Of a DNA stretch of 13,154 nucleotides, positions 1-8,021 are shown piece after piece. The position numbers were made by a program, and so were the translations under genes. How positions within the stretch are numbered: position 1 is the stretch's first letter; each line of letters begins with the position of its first letter. A model generated the notes under the pieces. It had not been told where the DNA came from. It searched no databases and saw nothing but the letters and a program-made list of their open reading frames with translations. The stretch comes from CAZRUA01 sp964603125. Lineage in GTDB: Bacteria; Bacteroidota; Bacteroidia; B-17B0; Aurantibacillaceae. Location of the stretch: contig CAZRUA010000102.1 in the NCBI GenBank assembly GCA_964603125.1, positions 1 to 13,154 on the forward strand, written 5' to 3'.

Positions 1-474
1 TTGTAAGCCAGAAGAAAAACCTAAGCCGGCACACAATAAATCATCAAAAGCAAATTCACTATTACTCCTTCCCTCACCTATCATTGAGGCTTCATCAACA
101 ATAAATAATGTGTTTTTATGCGTATTAGGAGCGATTGAAAAAATTACACCGCCATCTGGCGAAGGGAATTTCTTAAATATTTTACGATGAATGGTAAAAG
201 CTGATTTTTGTGCATAATTCGCCAAAACCTTTGCTGCACGACCCGTAGGAGCTAATAAGATTGTTCTTCGTTTAAAACTTGGTAAGGTTTTACTTAACGC
301 ACCAATAATGCTTGATTTACCAGTTCCTGCATATCCGCGCAGAATAAAAACATCACTGCTATGCTGAGTTGCAAGGTAGTCAGTTAGCTTATCAATAAAC
401 ACTCTTTGATCAGGAGTGGGTTCAAAACCAAACTGATTTATTAAAGCCGTCTTAAATTCTAATTTACTCGCCAT
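1..474 (-). CDS. RecD/Pif1-like SF1 DNA helicase, N-terminal part (runs off the window)
   Basis: ATP-dependent DNA helicase of superfamily 1B (RecD/Pif1-like), expected to unwind DNA in repair or recombination in the cytoplasm. The start is ATG at 474-472 and the frame stays open to base 1, so 158 residues are visible and the C-terminus is missing. Reading the minus strand gives a Gln-containing PDQ segment near residues 21-23, a Walker A motif GYAGTGKS at 47-54, motif Ia APTGRAAK at 75-82, and a Walker B motif IVDEAS at 125-130. These are the N-terminal RecA-like fold in the expected order. It diverges from the DUF3822 gene across only 46 bp, so the two promoters must lie very close together. 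The helicase family is well supported by motifs. Whether it is a RecD2, Pif1 or 'exonuclease V alpha' subtype cannot be told from this fragment. Confidence 0.87.
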   Translation of the reverse strand, partial: MASKLEFKTALINQFGFEPTPDQRVFIDKLTDYLATQHSSDVFILRGYAGTGKSSIIGALSKTLPSFKRRTILLAPTGRAAKVLANYAQKSAFTIHRKIFKKFPSPDGGVIFSIAPNTHKNTLFIVDEASMIGEGRSNSEFAFDDLLCAGLGFSSGLQ

Positions 475-497
475 TTCACCATAAAAGTAAAAAATAG

Positions 498-505
498 TAC
501 TTTCG
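498..505 (+). promoter_or_regulatory. candidate -7 element (TACTTTCG) for DUF3822-rsmD
   Basis: The octamer TACTTTCG resembles the Bacteroidota -7 consensus TAnnTTTG and lies 15 bp upstream of the TTG start at 521, in the only gap between the divergent helicase and DUF3822. No convincing -33 TTG is seen at the expected spacing, so this is a tentative call. Confidence 0.3.
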
Positions 506-520
506 TATTTTAATTAAGTT

Positions 521-1363
521 TTGAATAATATAAACAATATATCTTTTAGCTGGAAACACAGTGATTTAGGCAAACTAAGTGTTGCTGAAATTTCGCTATC
601 CATTGAAATTAGTAATTCAAACTTAAGCTACGTTAAAAACGAAAAATCGACTGGGAAAATTTTAGAAATTACTGAGTTTACAAAATTTAGTAACGAGGAA
701 ATTTTAATTGAAAGTTTAAAAAGCTTGGGTGTTAAGGGTTACAATTACGCTAATGTATTTGTAAACTACTTTAGTGAAGTATTTACTTTGGTTCCAAAAA
801 CGTATTTCTCGGAAACTGAAATAGAAAGCTATTTAAAACTTAACCATAAAATCAATAGCTCAAACAATATTGAAACCTGCGATTTACCAGCAATTGAGGC
901 TAGACTGGTTTATGAAGCTGATAAAAAAATACTTGAAGCGATAAAACAAATTTTCCCGAATTATAAAATCAAGCATAGCCATTTTTCGTTTATTGAAAAT
1001 TTAGTTTCGTTACATAAAAACACAAACGAGATTAAAGCTTGGTTAAATTTTAGAGGGGATTACTTTGATATTGCCATTTATAGCGGCAAATTAAATTTCA
1101 TTAATAGCTACAAATACCAAGGAGCTGAAGACCTTTTGTATTTTTTAATGCTTGCGCTTCAGCAAAATAATTTCAATACCGAAATAAACAAATTGGTTTT
1201 GTGTGGTAGTATTCACAAAGGAGATTCGAATTATAATTTATTGGATAATTATTTTAAACATATTGAATTGGCTGGTTTAAACAACAAGTTTGTAAAAGAC
1301 GAGATGCCCAATATGCCCAATCAACATTACTTTACATTGCTAAACCGTTTACTTTGCGAATAA
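521..1363 (+). CDS. DUF3822 family protein
   Basis: 280-residue protein resembling DUF3822, a Bacteroidota family of unknown function usually found beside rsmD. No signal peptide, membrane segment or catalytic motif is visible, so it is probably cytoplasmic. The N-terminus (ISFSWKHSDLGKLSVAEISL) followed by alternating strand-like segments is typical of the family as I remember it. The start is TTG at 521: an in-frame TAA lies at 515-517, and the next in-frame Met is very late, so no better start exists. No Shine-Dalgarno sequence is seen. The gene overlaps rsmD by 10 bp, which suggests translational coupling. A role linked to rRNA modification is only inferred from this neighbour. The family call rests on recalled similarity and gene context. 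Confidence 0.75.
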   Translation: MNNINNISFSWKHSDLGKLSVAEISLSIEISNSNLSYVKNEKSTGKILEITEFTKFSNEEILIESLKSLGVKGYNYANVFVNYFSEVFTLVPKTYFSETEIESYLKLNHKINSSNNIETCDLPAIEARLVYEADKKILEAIKQIFPNYKIKHSHFSFIENLVSLHKNTNEIKAWLNFRGDYFDIAIYSGKLNFINSYKYQGAEDLLYFLMLALQQNNFNTEINKLVLCGSIHKGDSNYNLLDNYFKHIELAGLNNKFVKDEMPNMPNQHYFTLLNRLLCE

Positions 1364-1887
1364 TTGGTGGAACACATAAAGGAAGAGTTTTAAATCCTCC
1401 AAAGGGATTAGAATTGCGCCCTACAACTGATTTTGCAAAAGAAAGTTTGTTTAATATTTTAAACAACAAAATTGATTTTGAAGGGACAAAAGTTTTAGAA
1501 TTATTTTGTGGAACAGGTAATTTAACCTTTGAATTAGCAAGCAGAGGCTGTGAGCACATTACCGCTATTGATAAAGACACTCGTTGTATAAGATATATTA
1601 GTCAACAAGCTAAGGATTTTGGATTTAAAGGCATTATGACTTCGAGAGAAGATGTTTTTAAGTTTTTAAAAAACTGCAGAAGTCAATTTGACTTAATAAT
1701 TGCCGACCCACCTTACGATTTAACCAATATTGAAGATATTCATCAATTTGTGATTGAAAACAATTTGATAAATGAAGGTGGTCTTTTAGTTATTGAACAT
1801 GGCGCTAAAACCGATTTAAGCACAAAGGCACAGTTTTTGGAAAAGCGTAAGTATGGAGCAGTTAATTTTAGCTTTTTTCAATTTTAA
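1354..1887 (+). CDS. rsmD: 16S rRNA (guanine966-N2)-methyltransferase RsmD
   Basis: S-adenosylmethionine-dependent enzyme that methylates N2 of G966 of 16S rRNA during 30S assembly, acting in the cytoplasm. The 177-residue product matches the usual RsmD length of about 180. It opens with the family signature MRIIGGTHKGR and continues with LRPTTDFAKESLFNIL at 21-36, the SAM-binding motif I VLELFCGTGNL at 47-57, and the catalytic amino-methyltransferase motif DPPY at 118-121. The start is TTG at 1354, inside the end of DUF3822. It is supported because the N-terminus aligns exactly with the family from that codon and the next internal Met is at about residue 95. Coupled translation with DUF3822 is likely. 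The exported thioredoxin-fold gene follows after 42 bp and may share the transcript. Confidence 0.95.
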   Translation: MRIIGGTHKGRVLNPPKGLELRPTTDFAKESLFNILNNKIDFEGTKVLELFCGTGNLTFELASRGCEHITAIDKDTRCIRYISQQAKDFGFKGIMTSREDVFKFLKNCRSQFDLIIADPPYDLTNIEDIHQFVIENNLINEGGLLVIEHGAKTDLSTKAQFLEKRKYGAVNFSFFQF

Positions 1888-1929
1888 ATGCTCGTAACCT
1901 ATTTGATTATTTTACGTTAAACAAACCTT

Positions 1930-3348
1930 ATGACGAAAAAGCAATTTCATACTTTTCTATCAATTGCCGTAATAAGCTTAGGATTTATACTTCCGTTTCA
2001 GTTACATGCACAAAATATTCATGTAAAAGGGCTAGCCTTAGGGGATATTGGAAAAGAAGTTCAATTATACACCTACACCGACCTAATAACTTATAACAAG
2101 GAACTGCAAAGTATTGACACAGTGGATGAAAAAGGCGTTTTTAACCTTAGTGTTCCTGTTAAAGAAACCCAACAAATTTTAGTACAAATAGAAAATCGCT
2201 TTGGAAAACTATATGTTCAGCCAGGTTATCAGTATGGAGTTATTTTCCCTGAGAAAGATTCAACACGATATATGGCTGATTATCGTTTACAAAACATTGA
2301 TTTACTAGTTGTCGGAAAAGATAGCACTGAACTTAATGCTCTAATAGGAAGTTTTAACGCGCGTTTCGATACTATTTTCTGGAAAAAAAATGCACGCAAA
2401 ATAGCGGTTGCAGGGCTTCATGGTGAGTTAGACACATTTATGCTACAATGCAATAAATACTACTCTTTTAGTAACAATACTTATTTCCAAAATTACCGCA
2501 ACTATACTTTTGCCGATTTAAATGAAAACATGGGCCGACACCGAGTAACTATAGCAAAACGCTTTTTACTTCATCAACCTATACTTTATAATCATGCTGA
2601 ATACATGCAGTTCTTTAATATGTTTTTTCACCAACATATCCAACATTTAACAAGTGGTAAAAATGCAAATGAAATTTTAGACATCTTAAACATTAGTGCT
2701 GATTACAACAAACTTAACTCCTTATTAAAAAACGATCCTTACTTAAAAAACGATTCGATGCGTGAATTAGTCATTATAAAAAACCTTTTTGATTTATATT
2801 ACACGCCAAAATTCAAAAAAACAGTTGTACAATCGCTTGTAGAACAATTCAAAGCTTCAACTGTGAATGAACAGCACAAATTAATTGCCGAGAATGTATT
2901 GCGCAGTTTTGCAAACATTTCTCCTGGCACAATAGCTCCTGAATTTAGCTTAACAGACAAAAACAATAAAGAAATTAACTTAAAACAATTTAAGGGAAAA
3001 TACATTTATTTAGATTTTTGCAGCGCTGCAAATCCTAGGAGCGTTCAAGAGCTTAAAAAAACTGAACAACTTGCAAAAAAATATGCTAATCAAATTGTAT
3101 TTATCAGTATTTCCATAGATAAAGATGTGAAAGTTTGGAATACTTACTTAAAACAAAATCCAAAACTAAATTGGTATTTATGTCATTATGCGAATAACAA
3201 AACTTTGTTAGATGCTTACAAAGTAAATTCGGCAAACACCTATTTCTTCATCAACAAAGATGGTTATATCATGCAAGCGCCAGCGGTAATGCCTAGCGAA
3301 GGGATTGAATATAAATTTGATGAAGTATTAAAGAAAAGAAGGAAATAA
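1930..3348 (+). CDS. exported thioredoxin-fold (TlpA/AhpC-TSA-like) protein lacking CxxC
   Basis: 472-residue envelope protein. A type I signal peptide covers residues 1-27 (hydrophobic core, cleavage after LHA before Gln28); no lipobox is present. A beta-rich N-terminal part follows (about 30-120, like the DUF4369-type domains often fused to Bacteroidota TlpA proteins), then a mainly helical middle (about 130-325). The thioredoxin-like domain runs from about 333 (PGTIAPEFSLTD) to the end. In that domain the position normally holding CxxC reads NPRS (368-371), within YLDFCSAANPRS. The usual cis-Pro is replaced by Asn436 (VNSANTYFFIN). A lone Cys364 occupies the usual Trp position. It therefore should not act as a classical disulfide reductase, and a binding or scaffolding role is possible but inferred. 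The fold call is good; the function is unknown. Confidence 0.82.
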   Translation: MTKKQFHTFLSIAVISLGFILPFQLHAQNIHVKGLALGDIGKEVQLYTYTDLITYNKELQSIDTVDEKGVFNLSVPVKETQQILVQIENRFGKLYVQPGYQYGVIFPEKDSTRYMADYRLQNIDLLVVGKDSTELNALIGSFNARFDTIFWKKNARKIAVAGLHGELDTFMLQCNKYYSFSNNTYFQNYRNYTFADLNENMGRHRVTIAKRFLLHQPILYNHAEYMQFFNMFFHQHIQHLTSGKNANEILDILNISADYNKLNSLLKNDPYLKNDSMRELVIIKNLFDLYYTPKFKKTVVQSLVEQFKASTVNEQHKLIAENVLRSFANISPGTIAPEFSLTDKNNKEINLKQFKGKYIYLDFCSAANPRSVQELKKTEQLAKKYANQIVFISISIDKDVKVWNTYLKQNPKLNWYLCHYANNKTLLDAYKVNSANTYFFINKDGYIMQAPAVMPSEGIEYKFDEVLKKRRK

Positions 3349-3357
3349 TTACTCCAT

Positions 3358-3387
3358 TTTTCTATCTAAAAGCCTTTCTTTTCTATC
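3358..3387 (+). repeat. two direct copies of TTTTCTATC, 21 bp apart, upstream of gap
   Basis: TTTTCTATC occurs at 3358-3366 and again at 3379-3387. Over a 13-base comparison from each start, 11 bases match. The 21-bp period is two helical turns, and the copies lie just upstream of the candidate gap -7 element. They could be a paired regulator site or simply chance in pyrimidine-rich sequence. Confidence 0.35.
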
Positions 3388-3397
3388 CAATAAACCT

Positions 3398-3405
3398 TAC
3401 CTTTA
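3398..3405 (+). promoter_or_regulatory. candidate -7 element (TACCTTTA) for gap
   Basis: TACCTTTA matches TAnnTTT of the Bacteroidota -7 consensus, with A instead of the final G. It ends 25 bp before the gap ATG, in the 82-bp gap after the thioredoxin-fold gene. No clear -33 TTG is visible. A promoter is expected here for a highly expressed glycolytic gene, but this exact site is tentative. Confidence 0.33.
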
Positions 3406-3430
3406 TACTAAATATTAAAACATTTAGATT

Positions 3431-4426
3431 ATGAAGACAAGAGTAGCGATAAACGGATTTGGCCGTATAGGAAGAGTTTTCTTTAGATTAGCGCACAATA
3501 ACCCAAACATTGAAATTGTAGCGATAAACGACTTAACAGACAGCAAAACATTAGCACATTTACTTAAATATGATTCGGTTCACCGTCAATTCAATGGAGA
3601 GATTAGTAGTGATAAAGAACACATTATTGTCAATGGTAAAAAGATAAAAGTGCTAAGTCAAAAAGACCCGAAAAATTTACCTTGGAAAGAACTAAACATC
3701 GATGTTGTTGTTGAATCAACAGGCATGTTTCTTGACCAAGAATCAGCACAATTACATTTAGATGCAGGTGCTAAACGTATTGTATTATCGGCTCCTCCAA
3801 AAGATGACACCAAAGCTATAGTTTTAGGCGTAAACGATTCTATTTTAACCAAAGATGATTTAATTATTTCAAATGCATCTTGCACAACCAATTGCGCTGC
3901 ACCAATGTTAAAAGTGCTACACAAATGGGGAATAGAAGATGCTTTTATTTCAACAGTGCATAGTTATACCGGAGATCAACGTTTACATGATGCGCCACAC
4001 AAAGATTTAAGAAGAGCAAGAGCTGCTGCTATGAGCATTGTTCCAACTAGCACAGGTGCAGCAAAAGCAATTACTAAAATTTTTCCCGATTTAGAAGGTA
4101 AAATTGGAGGTTGCGGTATGCGCGTTCCCGTTCCTGATGGTTCATTAACTGACATTACTTGTGTATTAGAATCATATCCAACAGCGGAAGAAATTAATGC
4201 TGAATTTAAACGTGCAGCAGAAAATGAATTAAAAGGAATATTAGCTTATACTGAAGACCAAATTGTTTCTGTTGATGTAATAGGAAATCAGCATTCATGT
4301 GTTTACGATTCTGAATTCACTTCAATTGTAGGAAATTTAGTTAAAATAATTGGATGGTATGATAATGAAATGGGTTACAGCGCAAGACTTGTAGAGCTTG
4401 TTATAAAAGTTGGAGCAATGATTTAA
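3431..4426 (+). CDS. gap: glyceraldehyde-3-phosphate dehydrogenase, type I
   Basis: Oxidises glyceraldehyde 3-phosphate to 1,3-bisphosphoglycerate with NAD+ and phosphate in glycolysis, and the reverse in gluconeogenesis; a cytoplasmic tetramer. At 331 residues it has the normal length. The Rossmann motif INGFGRIGR is at 7-15, and Asp34 at the end of the second strand points to NAD rather than NADP preference. The catalytic motif SCTTNC places the nucleophile at Cys151, with the partner His177 in HSYTGDQ. The segment RRARAAAMSIVPTSTGAAKA and the C-terminal WYDNEMGYS are both intact. A small variation is SAPPKDD where SAPxKDD is usual. The ATG at 3431 is the natural start. A DUF72 gene follows after 9 bp, so the two are probably one transcript. 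Many Bacteroidota carry a second gap gene elsewhere, so a dedicated direction of flux cannot be assigned. Confidence 0.97.
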   Translation: MKTRVAINGFGRIGRVFFRLAHNNPNIEIVAINDLTDSKTLAHLLKYDSVHRQFNGEISSDKEHIIVNGKKIKVLSQKDPKNLPWKELNIDVVVESTGMFLDQESAQLHLDAGAKRIVLSAPPKDDTKAIVLGVNDSILTKDDLIISNASCTTNCAAPMLKVLHKWGIEDAFISTVHSYTGDQRLHDAPHKDLRRARAAAMSIVPTSTGAAKAITKIFPDLEGKIGGCGMRVPVPDGSLTDITCVLESYPTAEEINAEFKRAAENELKGILAYTEDQIVSVDVIGNQHSCVYDSEFTSIVGNLVKIIGWYDNEMGYSARLVELVIKVGAMI

Positions 4427-4435
4427 TTTAGTGAA

Positions 4436-5341
4436 ATGGATTTTGGAAGAGTAGACTCAAGTCTTTTAAACACAATTGATTTTTCATTAGGTAAAGATCA
4501 TGAGCAAACCACAAAGATTTTAAGTGCGGCAAAAAAAGTGGCAAAGCCTAAAGTTTATGTAGGATGCGCCAAATGGGGAAGGCCTGATTGGGTTGGGAAA
4601 ATTTATCCTAAAGGAACTAAAGCTGGTAATTTTTTAGATGAATATGCTAAACAATTTAACAGCATTGAGTTTAATGCTATATTTTACAAGCTACCTACAA
4701 CTGAACAAATAGATGTATGGAAAAGCAAGGTTGGAAAGGATTTTAAATTCTGTCCAAAATTTACGGATGTTATTACACACATAAAAAGATTAAAAAGCGT
4801 TGAAAAAGAAGTCGATGAATTTCTAAAAGTGCTTCATCAATTTGGAAATAATTTGGGACCTATATTTTTTATGCCACACCCTCAAATGGGTCCTAAACAC
4901 TTGGAAACAATTGTAAATTTTATTGATAGCTTACCAAAAGATATTGATGTATACACTGAATTCAGGCATACTGATTGGTTTACACAACCCCACTACGACG
5001 ACATTTTTAAACACCTCCAAAAAATAAAACGCGGTAGTGTAATTACTGATGCTGCCGGCAGAAGAGATTGTGTGCATATGCGATTAACAACTCCTCAAGC
5101 ATTTATTCGTTTTGTGGGAAATAGCTTACATAAAAGCGATTACGAAAGAATTGATGAGTGGGTAGGCCGAATAAAAAGCTGGTTGGATAATGGATTAAAA
5201 GAATGTTACTTTTTTATGCACCAACATGAAGAACTTTACTCTCCAGAATTATGTAAATACCTAATAAAAGAATTAAACGCTAAATGCGGACTAAATTTAA
5301 ACGTTCCTCAATTTGTAAATGAAGGTGGCTTATTTGATTAA
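4436..5341 (+). CDS. DUF72 (YecE-like) family protein
   Basis: 301-residue cytoplasmic protein of the DUF72/YecE family, which has a TIM-barrel-like fold and no established reaction. Family features are the first-strand motif VYVGCAKWG with the following DWVGKIYP (40-58), the segment FNSIEFNAIFYKLPT, FKFCPKF, the strand-end sequence VYTEFRHTDWF, and a C-terminal helix region with YFFMHQHEE. A roughly 39-residue N-terminal extension precedes the barrel; it is acidic/polar, not a signal peptide. The gene begins 9 bp after gap and is almost certainly cotranscribed with it, but no metabolic link to glycolysis is established. Its last codons and its stop lie inside an 11-bp inverted repeat (5318-5353) that probably ends the transcript. 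The family is clear; the function is unknown. Confidence 0.88.
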   Translation: MDFGRVDSSLLNTIDFSLGKDHEQTTKILSAAKKVAKPKVYVGCAKWGRPDWVGKIYPKGTKAGNFLDEYAKQFNSIEFNAIFYKLPTTEQIDVWKSKVGKDFKFCPKFTDVITHIKRLKSVEKEVDEFLKVLHQFGNNLGPIFFMPHPQMGPKHLETIVNFIDSLPKDIDVYTEFRHTDWFTQPHYDDIFKHLQKIKRGSVITDAAGRRDCVHMRLTTPQAFIRFVGNSLHKSDYERIDEWVGRIKSWLDNGLKECYFFMHQHEELYSPELCKYLIKELNAKCGLNLNVPQFVNEGGLFD

Positions 5342-5353
5342 ACCACCTTCATT
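5318..5353. terminator. 11-bp inverted repeat between convergent DUF72 and cphA
   Basis: AATGAAGGTGG (5318-5328) pairs perfectly with CCACCTTCATT (5343-5353) around a 14-base loop that contains the DUF72 stop codon (5339-5341). It sits between two convergent genes, 9 bp from the cphA stop, so a bidirectional terminator or 3'-end-protecting hairpin is likely. There is no clear U-run on either side, so this is not a textbook intrinsic terminator. Confidence 0.6.
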
Positions 5354-5362
5354 GAAATAAAA

Positions 5363-7978
5363 TTAAGCTCCTCTTTCTTTATCTAAATACGATTGAACAA
5401 CATCTATTGCGTTGTCAATTACATCGCTTAACGCCGTTATAAAAGTGCCTGGTTTAGCAATAGATAATGCATGTTTCAGAGCTTCAACTTCTTTTGGAAT
5501 ATACTCATAAGATTGCTTAGGATTAACTTCATTAATTCCTTCTACCAACAACTTAACAATTTCATCTGCAGTTCGCCCTCTCAAAAATTTATCTTGACGA
5601 ATGATAATGTGATCGAACATTTGCGCTGAAATCCTTCCCATATCTCTAATATCATCATCCCTCCTATCACCTGTACCAGTTATGATACCAATTTTATAAG
5701 GCGATTCAATGGTAGATAAAAATTCTTTGATTCCTCTAAATCCATCTGCATTGTGGGCGAAATCAATTAACACTTTGTATTCTTTAAAGTCAAAAATATT
5801 CATTCGCCCAGGAGTTTGAGCTGCTGACGGAATAAACGTTTCTAAACTCATTTTAATGTCTTCGATGGTAAAACCATAAACGTAAGAAGCTAAAGTTGCT
5901 GCTAAAACATTATAAATCATAAATGTTACTTTACCACCAAATGTTAATGGTATGTGCGAAGCCTTATCAACTCTAAATTTCCAGTCACCTTTTTTAATGG
6001 TGATAAAACCATTTTCATATATAGCTGCAATACCACCTTTTTTGCAGTGTTCAACTATAACAGGATTATTTTCGTTTAAACTGAAATAAGCAATTTTACA
6101 ATCAGTAGTTTGAGCAATTGAAACACAATATTCATTATCAGCATTTAAAACAGTGTAACCATCGCGTTTAACAGCTCTAGCAACCACACCTTTTACATTA
6201 GCCATATCCTTTAATGTATGAATATCGGATAAGCCCATGTGATCCTCTTGAATATTTGTAACAACCGCTACATCACATCTTCCAAAACCTAAACCAGAGC
6301 GAAGAATTCCACCGCGTGCGGTTTCCAAAACAGCAAACTCAACGGTTGGATCTTTTAAAATAAACTCAGCACTAACTGGTCCAGTTGTATCACCTTTGGT
6401 AAGCATTGAATTTTGAACATAAATACCATCCGAAGTTGTAAACCCAACTCTGAATCCATTATTCTTTACAATGTGCGCAATTAAGCGCGTAGTTGTTGTT
6501 TTACCATTAGTTCCTGTAACCGCTATTATTGGAATTCGACAAGATTTACCCGGAGGATACAACATATCAATAACAGGAGCTGCCACGTTACGAGGCAAAC
6601 CATTAGCAGGAGCTAAATGCATTCTAAATCCAGGAGCAGCATTTACCTCTAATACAACACCTCCCGTTAATTCTAATGGCTCACTTAAATTAGTTGCCAT
6701 GATATCAATACCACAAATGTCTAATCCTATAACACGCGAAATGCGTTCACAAATAAAAATATTGTGAGGATGAACAATGTCTGTAACATCGGTAGAAGTG
6801 CCACCTGTGCTCAAATTAGCTGTACCTTTTAAATAACATTTTTCATCTTTCTTTAAAATAGTTTCTAAAGTATAATTTAGCTTACTAAGCTGATCGTGCG
6901 TTTCCTTATCAATGCTTATCTCTGTTAAAACATTTTCATGTCCATAACCACGTCGAGGGTCCTTATTTTCTTTATCAATTAATTGCTGAATAGTTGAAAC
7001 ACCATCACCAATAACATGAGCAGGCTCTCTTAAAGCAGCAGCAATAAATCGATGATTAATCACTAAAACACGGAAATCATATCCCGTAATAAAACGTTCA
7101 ACAATAATTTTACGAGAATACTTTTTTGCATGTTCAAAAGCAGCTTTCGCTTCTTCAACTGTTTTTACATTTATTGAAGCACCTTTACCGTGATTACCAT
7201 CTAAAGGTTTAAAAACTAGAGGAAATCCAATTTTACTTATTACCTCATCAACTTCCGACTCATGAACGATACACATACCTTTTGCAACAGGGATAGCGGC
7301 ATCTTGCAGCATTCGTTTCGTTTCATCCTTGTTACTCGCCAAATCAACTGCTATAGAACTTGTTCTATCTGTCATGGTTGCTCTAAATCTCACTTGATTT
7401 TTGCCATAACCCAATTGCACCAACGACTCTTTATTTAGACGGATAAATGGAATATCTCTTGCTACCGCCTCATCCACAATACTTCCAGTACTTGGCCCTA
7501 AACGCTCGCGTTCACGCATTTCACGCATGGTTTTGATATCAGTATCCAAATCATATTCATTACCCGCTACCAAAGCTTCTGCTATTTTAACTGAAGCCTT
7601 TGCTGCATAAACCCCAACGTTTTCTTCCATGTAAGAAAACACAACATTATAAACCCCTGGAGTTCCTGTTCCACGTGTTCTACCAAATCCACATTCCATG
7701 CCCGCTAAAGTTTGAATTTCAAGCGCTATATGTTCAATAACATGTCCCATCCAAGTTCCTTCTTGTACACGTTCGAAAAAACCACCTTCGCTGTTTTTAG
7801 AACAACGGTGCTTTATCATGGTAGGAAACATTTTTTGCAACCTCTCTGAAAAGCCGTTTATTTTATTTGTTGGCATTTCCTCCAAATGCATTAAATCAAG
7901 CTTCATTACAATTAGCTTTTTTCTATAATTCGACCAATAGTTAGGTCCACGAAGCGTTTTTATTTCAACAATTTGCAT
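5363..7978 (-). CDS. cphA: cyanophycin synthetase
   Basis: Polymerises aspartate and arginine, with ATP, into multi-L-arginyl-poly-L-aspartate (cyanophycin), a cytoplasmic nitrogen reserve made without ribosomes. At 871 residues it has the usual CphA1 length and all three parts. The N-terminal domain starts with the hallmark IKTLRGPNYWSNYRKKLIVM and includes GHVIEHIALEIQ. An ATP-grasp domain (about 200-480) has FKPLDGNHGKG at 256-266 and EVNAAPGFRMH at 444-454; in the family this domain adds Asp to the backbone. A Mur ligase-like domain (about 481-871) has the P-loop GTNGKTTT at 489-496, DH at 579-580, an FAHNADGF segment, and GTGDRRDDDIRDMG; this domain adds Arg to the side-chain carboxyl. 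All the catalytic signatures I can check are intact. cphB diverges across 265 bp. The start ATG at 7978-7976 is fixed by the family N-terminus. Confidence 0.97.
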   Translation of the reverse strand: MQIVEIKTLRGPNYWSNYRKKLIVMKLDLMHLEEMPTNKINGFSERLQKMFPTMIKHRCSKNSEGGFFERVQEGTWMGHVIEHIALEIQTLAGMECGFGRTRGTGTPGVYNVVFSYMEENVGVYAAKASVKIAEALVAGNEYDLDTDIKTMREMRERERLGPSTGSIVDEAVARDIPFIRLNKESLVQLGYGKNQVRFRATMTDRTSSIAVDLASNKDETKRMLQDAAIPVAKGMCIVHESEVDEVISKIGFPLVFKPLDGNHGKGASINVKTVEEAKAAFEHAKKYSRKIIVERFITGYDFRVLVINHRFIAAALREPAHVIGDGVSTIQQLIDKENKDPRRGYGHENVLTEISIDKETHDQLSKLNYTLETILKKDEKCYLKGTANLSTGGTSTDVTDIVHPHNIFICERISRVIGLDICGIDIMATNLSEPLELTGGVVLEVNAAPGFRMHLAPANGLPRNVAAPVIDMLYPPGKSCRIPIIAVTGTNGKTTTTRLIAHIVKNNGFRVGFTTSDGIYVQNSMLTKGDTTGPVSAEFILKDPTVEFAVLETARGGILRSGLGFGRCDVAVVTNIQEDHMGLSDIHTLKDMANVKGVVARAVKRDGYTVLNADNEYCVSIAQTTDCKIAYFSLNENNPVIVEHCKKGGIAAIYENGFITIKKGDWKFRVDKASHIPLTFGGKVTFMIYNVLAATLASYVYGFTIEDIKMSLETFIPSAAQTPGRMNIFDFKEYKVLIDFAHNADGFRGIKEFLSTIESPYKIGIITGTGDRRDDDIRDMGRISAQMFDHIIIRQDKFLRGRTADEIVKLLVEGINEVNPKQSYEYIPKEVEALKHALSIAKPGTFITALSDVIDNAIDVVQSYLDKERGA

Positions 7979-8021
7979 AGGTTATTATTTAATACATTTA
8001 GAACTAGACCTTGAAAAGCAG

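Noticed and set aside
1332..1580. 82-codon minus-strand ORF over the DUF3822/rsmD junction
   Set aside because: It is antisense to the rsmD SAM motif; rsmD is unambiguous, so this is a shadow.
1930..2014. Lipoprotein signal on the thioredoxin-fold protein
   Set aside because: There is no Cys near the end of the hydrophobic stretch; the LHA-Q site indicates signal peptidase I.
6471..6767. 98-codon ORF on the plus strand inside cphA
   Set aside because: It is antisense to the conserved P-loop and ATP-grasp end of cphA, has no family resemblance, and reflects codon structure of the real gene.
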